Shown piece after piece: positions 28,402 through 36,823 of a DNA stretch of 55,049 bases. This DNA comes from Selaginella moellendorffii (Eukaryota > Streptophyta > Lycopodiopsida > Selaginellales > Selaginellaceae). The notes under the pieces are model-generated. The model had not been told where the DNA came from. It was given only the letters and a program-made list of their open reading frames with translations, and did no database searches. The DNA is taken from contig NW_003314418.1 of the NCBI RefSeq assembly GCF_000143415.4, positions 73,223 to 128,271 on the forward strand, read 5' to 3'. Both the position numbers and the translations under genes were made by a program. How positions within the stretch are numbered: the stretch's first letter is position 1; every line of letters starts with the position of its first letter.

Positions 28402-29487
28402 ATGTGGCAAATGCTGCGTGAAGAAAGATGCCCTTTCTGGGCAAATGCTGTAAGAGGCAGATGCCGAGCAGATGTATCTCATGCTAGCGAAGGGGACAAA
28501 CGAAAGCTAGCTATAAACATGACGGGATGCAAATAGATTACTAGGCTGGTCCTGCAAAAATCAGAAACCATAATTGAAAACATTGAAAATGCAAAAAGAA
28601 AGGTTTATAATATTTTTAAATTTTAAGCAACCAAAGGAATGTAAGTAGGGCATGTGTTTGTAAGTTTAAAAATGCCTCAACCACTTAAATTCCCAAGTAA
28701 ATAAAGCTGTTTCTATTTTTGGTACAGGTAAACTTTATAGCGTGTGGGCTCATGCAATTTTAAACCCAAAAATGCACCAAAAAATGCTCGACTAGCATTA
28801 TTCTTTGAATGGCATGTGGCCTTATATTGCCATAAATGGACGTACACACACAGCATAATTATTCCTTTACACGGCGAATAATCTTGGCGCGGATCGCTGA
28901 CATGGCATGGCAAAGTTCGAATCACTGACATGGCACAGCTGGATCGAGGCAAGGACATGATGTGACAAAGTTCAACCTCCGACAGCAAAGTCTAGAAGCT
29001 ACTCAGTTTGAAATTTGTCAGAGGAGTCATAAGATCTGGTTTGTCAGAGGATTTGATGTGACATTCAAGCGTGTGTTATTTTTGAATTCTCGAACTCATT
29101 CCTAGGTCTATCATTTTTGTGCGCCGTGTTCTTGGTTCCGCTGAGCGCAGTGAGCGCTGCTTGTGTAAGCGGCGTTGTGGGCTGTGGTTTATGCGTCTAC
29201 GAGCGGTTGCGGCATTGCGAGCGCCATTGCGGGCGGCAGTTTATGCGAGTGGCAGTTTGTGCGAGCGGCGCTACCAGCAGTTGCGGTGTTGCGAGCGGCA
29301 CTGTCTTTGGTGTGGCTACCACTTCCTCTTGATATTCGGCACTTGTGCTTCCTGGTATGTTCACCATGGAATGGCTTAGGACCACATTTAGAAATGGCAT
29401 AAGGCCACATGCCATCTTGGGCCCTTGCAATTTCATGGCTAGCGTATTGTCATGTATGTTTTTACTTGCCTGCAGCTGTGTGTATAT

Positions 29488-29695
29488 CAAGATGGCATGA
29501 GGCCTCATGCCATCTTTGGCCCCTGCTAGCCTATTGCCATATTCCTTTTGCCTTGCTGCAACTGTATATATTTCTGTATGGGTGAAAAATATATACACAA
29601 AAATATATACAGTTGCAGCAAGGCAAAAGGAATATAGCAACAGGCTAGTAGGGGCCAAAGATAGCGTGAGGCCTCATGCCATTAGTGGTACCACT
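29488..29695. repeat. Long imperfect hairpin, copy 2 (better preserved)
   Basis: Arms 29488-29576 and about 29600-29695 pair through CCATATTCCTTTTGCCTTGC and GCAAGGCAAAAGGAATATAG. Folded RNA or DNA would form a stem of about 90 bp with few mismatches. It lies about 200 bp upstream of the second transposase start. Confidence 0.85.
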
Positions 29696-29707
29696 AATGG
29701 CATGAGG
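29672..29707. promoter_or_regulatory. Perfect 36-bp palindrome upstream of transposase copy 2
   Basis: Identical to 24978-25013 and at the same distance (164 bp) from the start codon at 29871. Confidence 0.85.
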
Positions 29708-29870
29708 GCTTATGCCAATTTTGTGAATACAAAATTTCACGTGGGTGTCAATAGCATGTTTGAATAATGGCATGTGGCCTCATGCTATTGAGGTTGTTTG
29801 GTATGTTATGATTTAGGCCATTCTCCAATCATTTTTTGTATGGTCTTAACTTCTTTTCTACACTTTCAGA

Positions 29871-32800
29871 ATGGCCTTCAGGGTTGGGGAAAAAGTTTAC
29901 ATTTTGAATGGTGGGAAGAGAGTTGCAAAAGGGACCCTTGTGTCTATGGATCGGAACTTTGTTATACACTGTCAAAGGCTTGGGGAAGGCAATGCTGCTG
30001 TATCAGTAGAGACTGTCTTCAATGGGAATGTGGTTGCTATTGAACGAGGAGAGATGGTCGTCGGGGTAAATGTTGTTGTTGCCTTGAAAAATCTTCAGAA
30101 GAAAGCAGATGTTGGGGACAGCGCAAGTGCGACGCATGTTCCCTCCGTGGATCTTAAGAACCGTGCTACATGGATTCAGGCGAAGGTGTTTCTAAACAAC
30201 CCCGAGGGGGAGGTGGTAGCTGAGGGCTTAGCCACAGTTGTCGATCCAAGAGATGCGGTTGCTAACCAAGAATTGGGCTGGGATGATATTGGAGTTGCGA
30301 TTTTAGAGGTTGTTGACACAGAAGAAAACAGTCTGACTATTGGAAGCATTGTGCGGTGGAAATTGAGGCACTTAGTGTTTGAGAATGTGAAGGATTCACA
30401 ATCAAACACCACTACAACTGATGACAGAACATCTCTTCATGGGAAAAGAAAGTACACCTTCCTAAAGCGCAGCCAAAGGGATCTGAGCAACGAACCGAAA
30501 AGGCAGAAAATGGCGATGGAGGTTTGAATGGTCTCGACAGTTGCTTGTTGCAAGAGGAGGTGCTGTCAACATGCTGATTGGGATGCTATTGAAGAGGAGA
30601 GAGCAAGATACAAGACATTGTCCTGGAAGGCAGCTCGCAATTTTGTGTATGAGGCATTACAATCATCTGTTGATGCTTCAGAACATCAGGTGGGGGGCAT
30701 GGTCTTCCAGAGGGGTTTGGTCTGCATGAAGGCATGGAGAATCATTTATGGAGTCCCTCAAACCACATTCTACAGAATCAAAACTGAGTTCGAGGAACAA
30801 AGGGTTCAACAGGTAGTCCATGGGAACGATGGTACGCACAAAACCAGGGGTCATGTTGTATATGGAGAGGCAATCTTCAAGAGGTTTGTCGAGACATGTA
30901 GCGAGCAGCAACCACATAAAACCCGCCTCTTGGAAGATGGAACACGAGACACCCAACGAGTTCTCCCTTCCATGTATACCAAGGGGGCCATATTGGAAGA
31001 TGTGAATCGGGAACTCTAAAGTAATGGCTACAGGAAGCTGAGCCAATCTAGATTTAGTAGATTGTGGAGCAACAGGTTCAGGGATGTGAGTATAGGAAAG
31101 TACTCCAGCTTTTCAAAGTGTGACGAGTGCACTGCTATCAAAATGGCTTTGTCGAAGAATTCTTGCAGCGCTCAAGAGCGAGAGACGTTGGTTAGAAGGC
31201 GGCTCGACCACAACATCGAGCAGAGAAGTTGCAGGACTGCATATTATCATAATAGGATTCTCTCCATGGAGAGACCTGACTCTTACCTCTGCATCATCCA
31301 CGACAAAATGGACCAGAAAAAGACGTGCTTACCTCGACTCAATCCTGCCCCCAAGGCAATCTCTTCATCCATGCAGCTGCCTGTGTCTCTGTTTGGCATA
31401 ATCGCTCATGGGCATGGTGCCCAGAACTATGGGAACTTCTTTGTACCTCTATGGGGTGGCGGGGGTGCAAACATGATGATTGCGTCCCTAGCAAAACACT
31501 TAAGGTCTCTGCAAAGTGCGCAGACTGAGCTGAACGGCCAACCCTTGCATAAGGCCCTTGTCGATCGAACCCCATACAGGGTTCAACTGGAGGAGGAGCA
31601 AAGGCTTGCAGTATCGCGTGGGGCCCCATGCCATCCCAGTGAATATGTTGGCCGTCAGATTGTAGGGTTATCACGTGAGGCCTCATGCCATTCCGACGAG
31701 GCTGGTCGCCCGGTGAATGCACAGCCTCATCCAAACGAAGCAGAATCTCAAGGAAGTTCTTGCGGCCGATGTGGCCTTCCACCCCATCTTCTGCTCCAAA
31801 CAGACAATGCTGGCAGTGAGAACAAAAACATGTACGTCTTCGCGTACTTGGCGATGCTTGTTGCCAAAGGCATATTTGAAACGGTTACACTTGGCTTTCT
31901 CATGGTTGGGCACACTCATGAAGACGTCGATGCCATGTTCAGTCACCTGGCAGAGTCCCTCCGGCGATCCAATGTCCTCACCCTCCCACAACTCTACGAT
32001 GAATTCCAAAATTGCATCAAAGGCACTGTTGAAGCTGCACTTCTGACAGAGGTTCCAGACTTTATGGGGTTTGTAAGAGGCTACATCAGGGACGGATCCG
32101 AAACGCTGATTGGCCACTCCAAGCCTCTTCAGTTTCATTTCAGCATGTGTGACGGTGCTCTAGTGATGAGGTACAAGATGAGAGAATGGGACACAGTGTG
32201 GCTGCCAGTGGACGGCATTGAACTCTTCAAGAGAGATCCCATAACTGGGGAACCTATGATTCCTCAGGGTTCCCCACGGCCGATGCACCCGGATGGACTC
32301 AAAGACCAAGAAAGTATAGTGGCCGGGATTAGACAGCATATTGCCTTCTGGAAGAGGGGGTTGGTGTTTGGTGGAGAATCCTATTTTCAGAGGTGCAAGC
32401 CTTTGCTCGAATACTGGGAGAAGATTATATCTGCTATCCAAAATGGGCCGGTTGTATATGAAGAATTGGAAGAGTCCTTTTGGCCAGAACCCAGAGCACC
32501 AGATAGTAGCGGAACAATGTCCTCTGGAAATGCAATGACAGATAACGATGTTGAGGATCACTATTGTGGGCCGAGGAACAAGAAGCCGGATTCAGCATTC
32601 AATCCAGTACAGGTCTGCAAAGGAATGGTCATGCTTGTCAGACCCAGTAATAAAAAACAAATGATATGGGTGGGGCGCTGTATCACTGATGCAGAGGTGG
32701 ACGCGGAAACTAACTCCTTCAATGTAACTGTGGAGTGGTTCAAGCCAAGTTCCGGATATACGAAGGATTGCCTAGAAAAGAGATGGGTGCTGAATCCAAG

Positions 32801-33012
32801 GGATCCCAGCATGAGCATATCGGTGGATAATGTTGTGCATGGTTGGATGCGGAAGCAGAGTGCCACCATCACCTTGCCAGACCATGCAAGAGATGCAGCA
32901 AGAGCATTCATAACCCGGGTTCAAGGTGAGATTCATTAATATTCCTTTACTAAGTTTCTAATGTATTTTATTTCAAGGTGAACAATCCGAATCTGAATCA
33001 GAGGAGGCTTGA
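29871..33012 (+). pseudogene. Transposase-like gene, copy 2, full length but with two in-frame stops
   Basis: Same N-terminal modules as copy 1. TGA at 30525-30527 (CGA in copy 1) and TAA at 31017-31019 interrupt one otherwise continuous frame from 29871 to 32939. The central part missing in copy 1 is present: KYSSFSKCDECTAIKMAL, then IIHDKMDQKKTCLPRL (first acidic site), LQTDNAGSENKNMYVFAYLA (second) and FLMVGHTHEDVDAMFSHLAE (third). This is the D...TDN...GHTHED pattern of DUF7869-like proteins, probably an RNase H-fold transposase. Two dispersed palindromes are read as codons (SRGAPCH, SREASCH). After intron CAAG/gtgaga...tttcaag (32926-32978 region) it ends GEQSESESEEA with TGA at 33010-33012. 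Confidence 0.85.
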
Positions 33013-33227
33013 TATAGTGTGTGAGGTAAAACAAAGATGATGTGACATATGCATTTACCAATCACACGTGCATAAATCTAATAATATGGCGTGTGGCCCA
33101 TATTAATGGCACATAAACCCATATTGTGGGCTTACGTGCTTTATGTACCATCATTCCCTTGCAGCGTGTGTGTTGGTTTCCTTTTATAACACAACGAACT
33201 CCATATTTTAGGGTGAAGAGCGTTCTC

Positions 33228-33485
33228 ATGGCAAGCACAAAATCTGTAAGTGAGGCAGAAAAGGAGACGGAGAAGGAGATAGGTGAAGATGTAGAATATA
33301 TAAGTCTTCCAAACTCCCCGTACTATACTCCAGGTGACCATTTTTCTGAACAAATGGCAACATTAACAACTATCGAGAACGCCCCAGTAACGTCAAAGAC
33401 AACAATCCAAAGCAAAACAACTGACCCAGAGAAGGATGATAGTACCGCTGAGAATACCAAAAAGGAGGTGTCCACTAGCACTTAG
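33228..33485 (+). CDS. Small acidic ORF downstream of transposase copy 2 (86 aa)
   Basis: Duplicate of the ORF at 27375-27632, same length and frame (MASTKSVSEAEKETEKEIGE start). Differences are T/M, E/K, I/T, S/N and A/T. It ends with STKST-like acidic and Thr-rich residues. No domain recognised. Confidence 0.4.
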   Translation: MASTKSVSEAEKETEKEIGEDVEYISLPNSPYYTPGDHFSEQMATLTTIENAPVTSKTTIQSKTTDPEKDDSTAENTKKEVSTST

Positions 33486-33670
33486 GCTTATAATGGCGTG
33501 TGCCCTCATGCCATTTACTTGATCACCAAATACCTTTTTCCCTTTGCACTAGTATATCTTAATACCGGTCTGAGAAATAGAATGGCATGTGCCCTCAGGC
33601 CTTTTACTAAATCACCTTTGAAAGAAATGCAAGCCTCTATGTCGTAAAAAAAAGGTACTAGAGAAATTCC

Positions 33671-34121
33671 TTAATAATATGAATGTTATTTAGTTTCATG
33701 AAAATACACTAAGGGTCAAATGAGTTAAATGACTTCTCCAGACTAGCAATGCCTCTTGCTACACCTTCACAATTAAATTCGTTAGAAAAAGATAACATTG
33801 AATAATATCTAAATGTTCTCACCATTAAGTGATATGTCTGGCTAATAGGAATGACGTTCATCTTGGAAAGCTCACCACACGCTCAATGAACAAACAAATA
33901 GTGTGTGCACGCATGCCATCGCTCTTCTTTAGCTTCAGATTCGGCTTGTTCACCTTGACAATGAGATTTATTATACAACCAAATGGACTCAGTCTGGACA
34001 TAAAATCACCGCGCTAGTCACCATGCCCCAGATATGTCTAGCCCCTGGACAAAAAACATATAATTTCACGTCATTTTCAAATACTTGAAAATTTGTACCT
34101 AGTCCCATTTTACTGAATAAA
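33671..34121. other. Right subterminal region of the giant element
   Basis: About 450 bp without a supported gene. It holds a partial palindrome copy at 33905-33922 (GTGTGCACGCATGCCATC) and an AAATGGGACTAGG-type block (minus strand) close to the TIR. The left end has a CCCATTT block at a similar distance. The 62-aa ORF at 33829 is unrecognised. Confidence 0.5.
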
Positions 34122-34145
34122 TCCCACTTTAACGAAATAGAGCTT
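34122..34145 (-). repeat. Right terminal inverted repeat (24 bp)
   Basis: Exact reverse complement of 16034-16057 (TCCCACTTTAACGAAATAGA then GCTT), followed by AAGT. Confidence 0.92.
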
Positions 34146-34500
34146 AAGTTGGAAATTTGTTCTATGGTATAGAGGAAATGTCAACAAAATCGGAGGCAAA
34201 TTGGTACATCAATGGGAAGGACCATTCAAGATCACAAGTATGCAAACACCCGGCACAACTCACTTAGTGACACTTGATGATGAAGAAATTCAAATAGTCA
34301 ATCTCAACAAATTGAGAAAATATCAAGAACCAAGTATAGCGTATATGCAAGCCAAGCACACCATGCTGGAATTGACTACCAATGAAACCAATACAACTCA
34401 CGTTGTCCACAAAATAGGTCCACAACAATTACAAACAACTCTACTCAAGCAAAAACTTAGTGAAAATGCAAGAACACCATATGAATGAAACAATAAAACA
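34146..34500 (+). pseudogene. pol: Large Gypsy integrase, C-terminal part
   Basis: Resumes the integrase after the giant element. With one base missing, the frame gives FVLWYRGNVNKIGGKLVHQW, then the open ORF 34201-34488 with EGPFKITSMQTPGTTHLVTL and VNLNKLRKYQEPS. This G-P-F region and the closing L-N-x-x-x-L-R-K-Y are the usual end of Gypsy integrases. It ends at TGA 34486-34488. Confidence 0.88.
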
Positions 34501-34944
34501 GAGTTAGCCCTAACCCTGACAGTGAGGTAGTGCGCGCTGGAACATCACAAGGGTAAGCTTGAGTGGCAAGGAAATTTTGAGATCACAAGTGCGCTAGAGA
34601 GTGATCGTCAGCTAAGCGCTCTCACCCATCTCAAATGAGTGCATCAAATTCTAAGAAACACACCAATCGAGAGAAACAAGAAGAAAGCAAGTAGAAAAGA
34701 GAGTGCCCACAAAAGAAGCAAGAAGAGTGTGTTCACGAGTATAGAAAGAGCGCTCATATCTTTTCCTCTATTTGCATCACAGGTACAAGTGCATTCTCAA
34801 CAGCACTGAAAAGTCGATACAATGTGAACCAGGCAAACACCCAAGACAGATATTGTCATCCTTTCTCAAAATCTTGAGTGGCAATTCAATGCCAATGTTA
34901 AGCGTTGGACTCGCATTCACAGCCTCTTCAACTTTGCAGAACGA
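34501..34944. other. Gypsy spacer after pol, no gene seen
   Basis: About 440 bp of A-rich sequence. The 62-70 aa ORFs on both strands near 34772-34989 are not recognisable and overlap each other. Confidence 0.4.
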
Positions 34945-35496
34945 ATGGCGGGATATCTCATGAATCAAGTGAGCAACGAGAAGGCTCACTTGATGGATCT
35001 CGCCACCGGCCAGGTTGAACTTGAAGATTCGGAGTTGGCAGCAGCTCTATGTCTCCCAGCCGAAGGCGAGCCAGACTCTACTCCACACACACGGGCTTTA
35101 AGTCATGACATCATGAAAGATCCCAAGAGCTACATCTCGGCGCTTAGTTTGCAATTCTCCAACGTCAAGGACGAGCTCTACAAAATCTTCAAGTTCCTTG
35201 TTCTCAACCTGGAGTTTTGGAAGACTGCCACAACAGTGAGCAGATCCGTGGCCTTCATCTACAAGGATCTTCAAGCTAGGAAGAAAGTGGATTTAGCAGG
35301 ATATGTGATCCCAAAGTTTTGCAGGGATCTTAAGAAGGTGACAGCAGATCTCAACATGAGGAGATGTGTGAAGACACTAATACTACCATATGTCCGAGCC
35401 ATCATCATGCATAGAAGTCAAGCCATGGTGATCTACAGTCCACCACCTCTACCTCTGCAGCACGCAGCCACAAAAAGTTCAAAGCGCCAAGCTTAA
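34945..35496 (+). CDS. Extra 3' ORF of the large Gypsy (183 aa), unknown function
   Basis: MAGYLMNQVSNEKAHLMDLA begins a 183-residue ORF of mixed, helical-looking composition (MKDPKSYISALSLQFSNVKD, LQARKKVDLAGYVIPKFCRD) ending TKSSKRQA. It has no transmembrane segment that would suggest an envelope. It follows integrase in the same orientation and is the longest intact frame of this element. An ORF after pol is known in several plant Gypsy lineages (Athila/Tat type), but this product is not recognised. Upstream in-frame residues before the ATG could extend it. Confidence 0.5.
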   Translation: MAGYLMNQVSNEKAHLMDLATGQVELEDSELAAALCLPAEGEPDSTPHTRALSHDIMKDPKSYISALSLQFSNVKDELYKIFKFLVLNLEFWKTATTVSRSVAFIYKDLQARKKVDLAGYVIPKFCRDLKKVTADLNMRRCVKTLILPYVRAIIMHRSQAMVIYSPPPLPLQHAATKSSKRQA

Positions 35497-35622
35497 GACC
35501 ACTTGATGAACACTGAGGAGAAAAAGGTCCAGGAAAAGACAGCAGCAACTCCATGAAGAAAGACATGGGGACAAGGCTGAAGAAACGTTGTGCCTCCATA
35601 GATTGATAGTGATGACAGTGAT

Positions 35623-36207
35623 GTGCAAACAATCCAACACAAGGTGCCGAAATGGCAACAACCAACGAGAACCTCTAGCTCCAAAACAAAACGGCAGCAG
35701 AGTTTGGCACCTACTCAGCCATCAACGAAGAGCTTGCAGCCTTCAAGCTCACCACAGCTGGATTTGCCACCATCACCACTACATGAACTGGCACCATCTC
35801 CATCTCCAACGACAACAATTCCAGTGGACAATCACGTTTCGCTGACGCAGGATATTCTTGAAAATCTTAAGATAGTTACAATTCCACCATCCATTGTGCA
35901 AGGGCACAACACTCTTCACGAACCACCCGTGCAGCAGGAGCAGTCCATTGAGCAACACCAGCCTCAGTAGCAGCAGCCTCCACCGCAGCAGCCCGTCGAG
36001 CAGCACCAACCTTCGCTGCCACAGCCTATTGAGCAGCCGTCTCCACCACACCAGCAAGCTGAGGAGCAGCCATCTTTGCCGCAGCAACCAACCGAGCTAC
36101 AGCAGCCTGCTGAGCCGCACCAGACATTTGCTCTAGACACCACTGCCGATGACATGTGCAGCCGCCTCATTCAGCAATTCAACGCCAGTTTCATCACGAA
36201 CGCATGA
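35623..36207 (+). pseudogene. Pro/Gln-rich continuation of the 3' ORF region
   Basis: The frame from MQTIQHKVPKWQQPTRTSSS reads through one TAG at 35968-35970 to 36207. It encodes low-complexity Pro/Gln/Ser repeats (QQPVEQHQPSLPQPIEQPSP, HQQAEEQPSLPQQPTELQQP) and then a non-repetitive end, DTTADDMCSRLIQQFNASF. The opposite-strand Leu/Cys-rich ORFs are its shadow. It may be the second part of one extra protein with 34945-35496, in another frame. Confidence 0.4.
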
Positions 36208-36690
36208 GCAACAAGCACCATCATTATGATAAATATGCCACCAACAACGTTCCAATCAAGACAGAGGAGCAACAGCAACCGAAAGTGATCCATCCCATGC
36301 CTACAAACTTCTTGGAGCAATACCATAACTCCAACATGGTGGTGTACACATGGGATGGTATGGAGAGTTTCTTTTGCAACGTTTTTGTATGACCACATGA
36401 GGAGAAGATGGCAAGCATGGCTCAAGAACTCGATTAGGTAAAGGGAATCCTTTGCACTATACAACCTCATGGACTCCCAACACCAAACACCTGCCGAGAA
36501 TCTTTTGAGTTAGCACAGTAGTACCAACTTGAGAATGCCCGCATCACCAAAGAAAACATGGAGCTCAAGGCCAGACTTCAAGTTCTCAAGTCTGCCATTA
36601 AGAACTACACTCGTGACGAGCTCAAAGACTATGAGGAAGAACCAGAGGCTAACACCACAACTGCTACTATTACCACAATGGTTGCTTGAG
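36208..36690 (+). pseudogene. Coiled-coil end of the 3' ORF region
   Basis: One frame interrupted by several stops gives KVIHPMPTNFLEQYHNSNMV, WDGMESFFCNVFV and, near 36520-36690, a heptad-like stretch (QLENARITKENMELKARLQV, LKSAIKNYTRDELKDYEEEP) ending with TGA near 36688. Its position and frame continuity suggest that it closes the extra ORF. Not recognised. Confidence 0.35.
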
Positions 36691-36773
36691 CCGTAGGAGC
36701 TGCTCAACTCTAGTCGTTGGAGAGTAGAGGTACATGCATTTTGCATCGTGATTTAGGCACAGAGGCATTTCTT

Positions 36774-36823
36774 AAGTTAGGAATTGAGATTAGGATTTCT
36801 CCCAGTCTAAATTCCTAACTTGG
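36774..36823. repeat. Short inverted repeat AAGTTAGGAATT ... AATTCCTAACTT
   Basis: Perfect 12-bp arms separated by about 26 bp. It lies just past the last Gypsy homology, so it could mark the start of a 3' LTR or an RNA hairpin. No matching 5' copy was found. Confidence 0.7.

Larger units (their letters stand above)
27168..29870. other. Intergenic region between transposase copies (with gap)
   Basis: Apart from the 86-aa ORF, the gap and the repeats listed separately, no gene is seen. It repeats the 22.9-25.2 kb upstream region: GAGTTTTTTGGAGATCC start, CCCTAAA tract, GC-rich tract near 29115-29310, hairpin and 36-bp palindrome. Each transposase copy therefore keeps its own upstream region. 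Confidence 0.6.
23225..33670 (+). repeat. Large tandem duplication (units 23225-27825 and 27967-33670)
   Basis: Both units start at GAGTTTTTTGGAGATCCAAC and end shortly after GTCGTAAAAAAAAGGTACT, with very high identity throughout. Unit 2 is about 1.1 kb longer because unit 1 lacks a central part of the transposase gene. Smaller differences are CCCTAAA copy number, one 30-bp GC-rich repeat and scattered substitutions. The junction contains a 100-N gap, so true tandem order is not proven; two haplotypes joined by the assembler would look the same. Confidence 0.8.
16136..33922. repeat. Dispersed palindrome family, about 38 copies, found only in the giant element
   Basis: Core GGCATGAGGCCTCATGCC, usually flanked by AAT...ATT or GAT...ATC; variants swap CATG/CGTG and GAGGCCTC/GTGGCCAC/GTGGGCTC. 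Copies: 16136 (half), 16419, 17488, 17563, 18808, 18998, 19139, 20611, 21888, 21948, 22024, 22775, 22907, 23069, 23146, 24012, 24081, 24697, 24794, 24966, 25002, 25071, 27167, 27231, 27639, 27728, 28738, 28807, 29394, 29490, 29670, 29698, 29766, 31616, 31672, 33067, 33493, 33580, 33905 (partial). They occur in introns, exons, intergenic DNA and near both ends, at irregular spacing of 60 to about 2,000 bp. Confidence 0.9.
16034..34145. mobile_element. Giant TIR DNA transposon (18,112 bp) carrying ParB-like/HAD gene and transposase-like genes
   Basis: The left end starts AAGCTCTATTTCGTTAAAGT. The right end is its reverse complement over 24 bp, and AAGT flanks both sides. The host Gypsy reading region joins across the site with one AAGT kept. 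Inside are a minus-strand spliced gene (about 16476-22075), two tandem plus-strand transposase-like genes (25177-27167 and 29871-33012), small downstream ORFs, and about 38 dispersed palindromes that I did not notice elsewhere in the window. The 4-bp duplication and the D...TDN...GHTHED protein would be compatible with a Sola-like superfamily, but that is recall-based inference. A 100-N gap (27841-27940) makes the true length uncertain. Confidence 0.85.
6400..36710 (+). mobile_element. Large decayed Ty3/Gypsy retrotransposon, split by two nested elements
   Basis: Plus-strand homology runs in the order gag, zinc knuckle, degenerate protease, reverse transcriptase, RNase H, integrase and an extra 3' ORF region. 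Integrase before the end of pol, after RT-RNase H, is the Ty3/Gypsy order. The integrase is split at 11316/15757 by a smaller Gypsy element and at 16033/34146 by the 18.1-kb TIR element; removing both rejoins the conserved protein pattern. Many stops and frameshifts are present. I could not identify matching LTRs at the two ends, so the borders given are only the limits of recognisable internal sequence. A related element remains at 40.3-43.0 kb. Confidence 0.8.

Noticed and set aside
16136-33922. Reading the regularly recurring palindromes as a CRISPR array
   Set aside because: Spacing is irregular (60 bp to 2 kb), spacers are not of constant length, copies lie in introns and exons, and no cas-like gene exists. 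The host is a plant.
16034-34145. Integrated giant virus, virophage or Polinton
   Set aside because: ParB-, methyltransferase- and HAD-like pieces recall viral gene sets, but there is no capsid, packaging ATPase or DNA polymerase B, and the ends with a 4-bp duplication fit a cut-and-paste transposon.
16034-34145. Helitron
   Set aside because: Clear inverted repeats and a target duplication are present; no Rep/helicase motif and no TC...CTRR ends.
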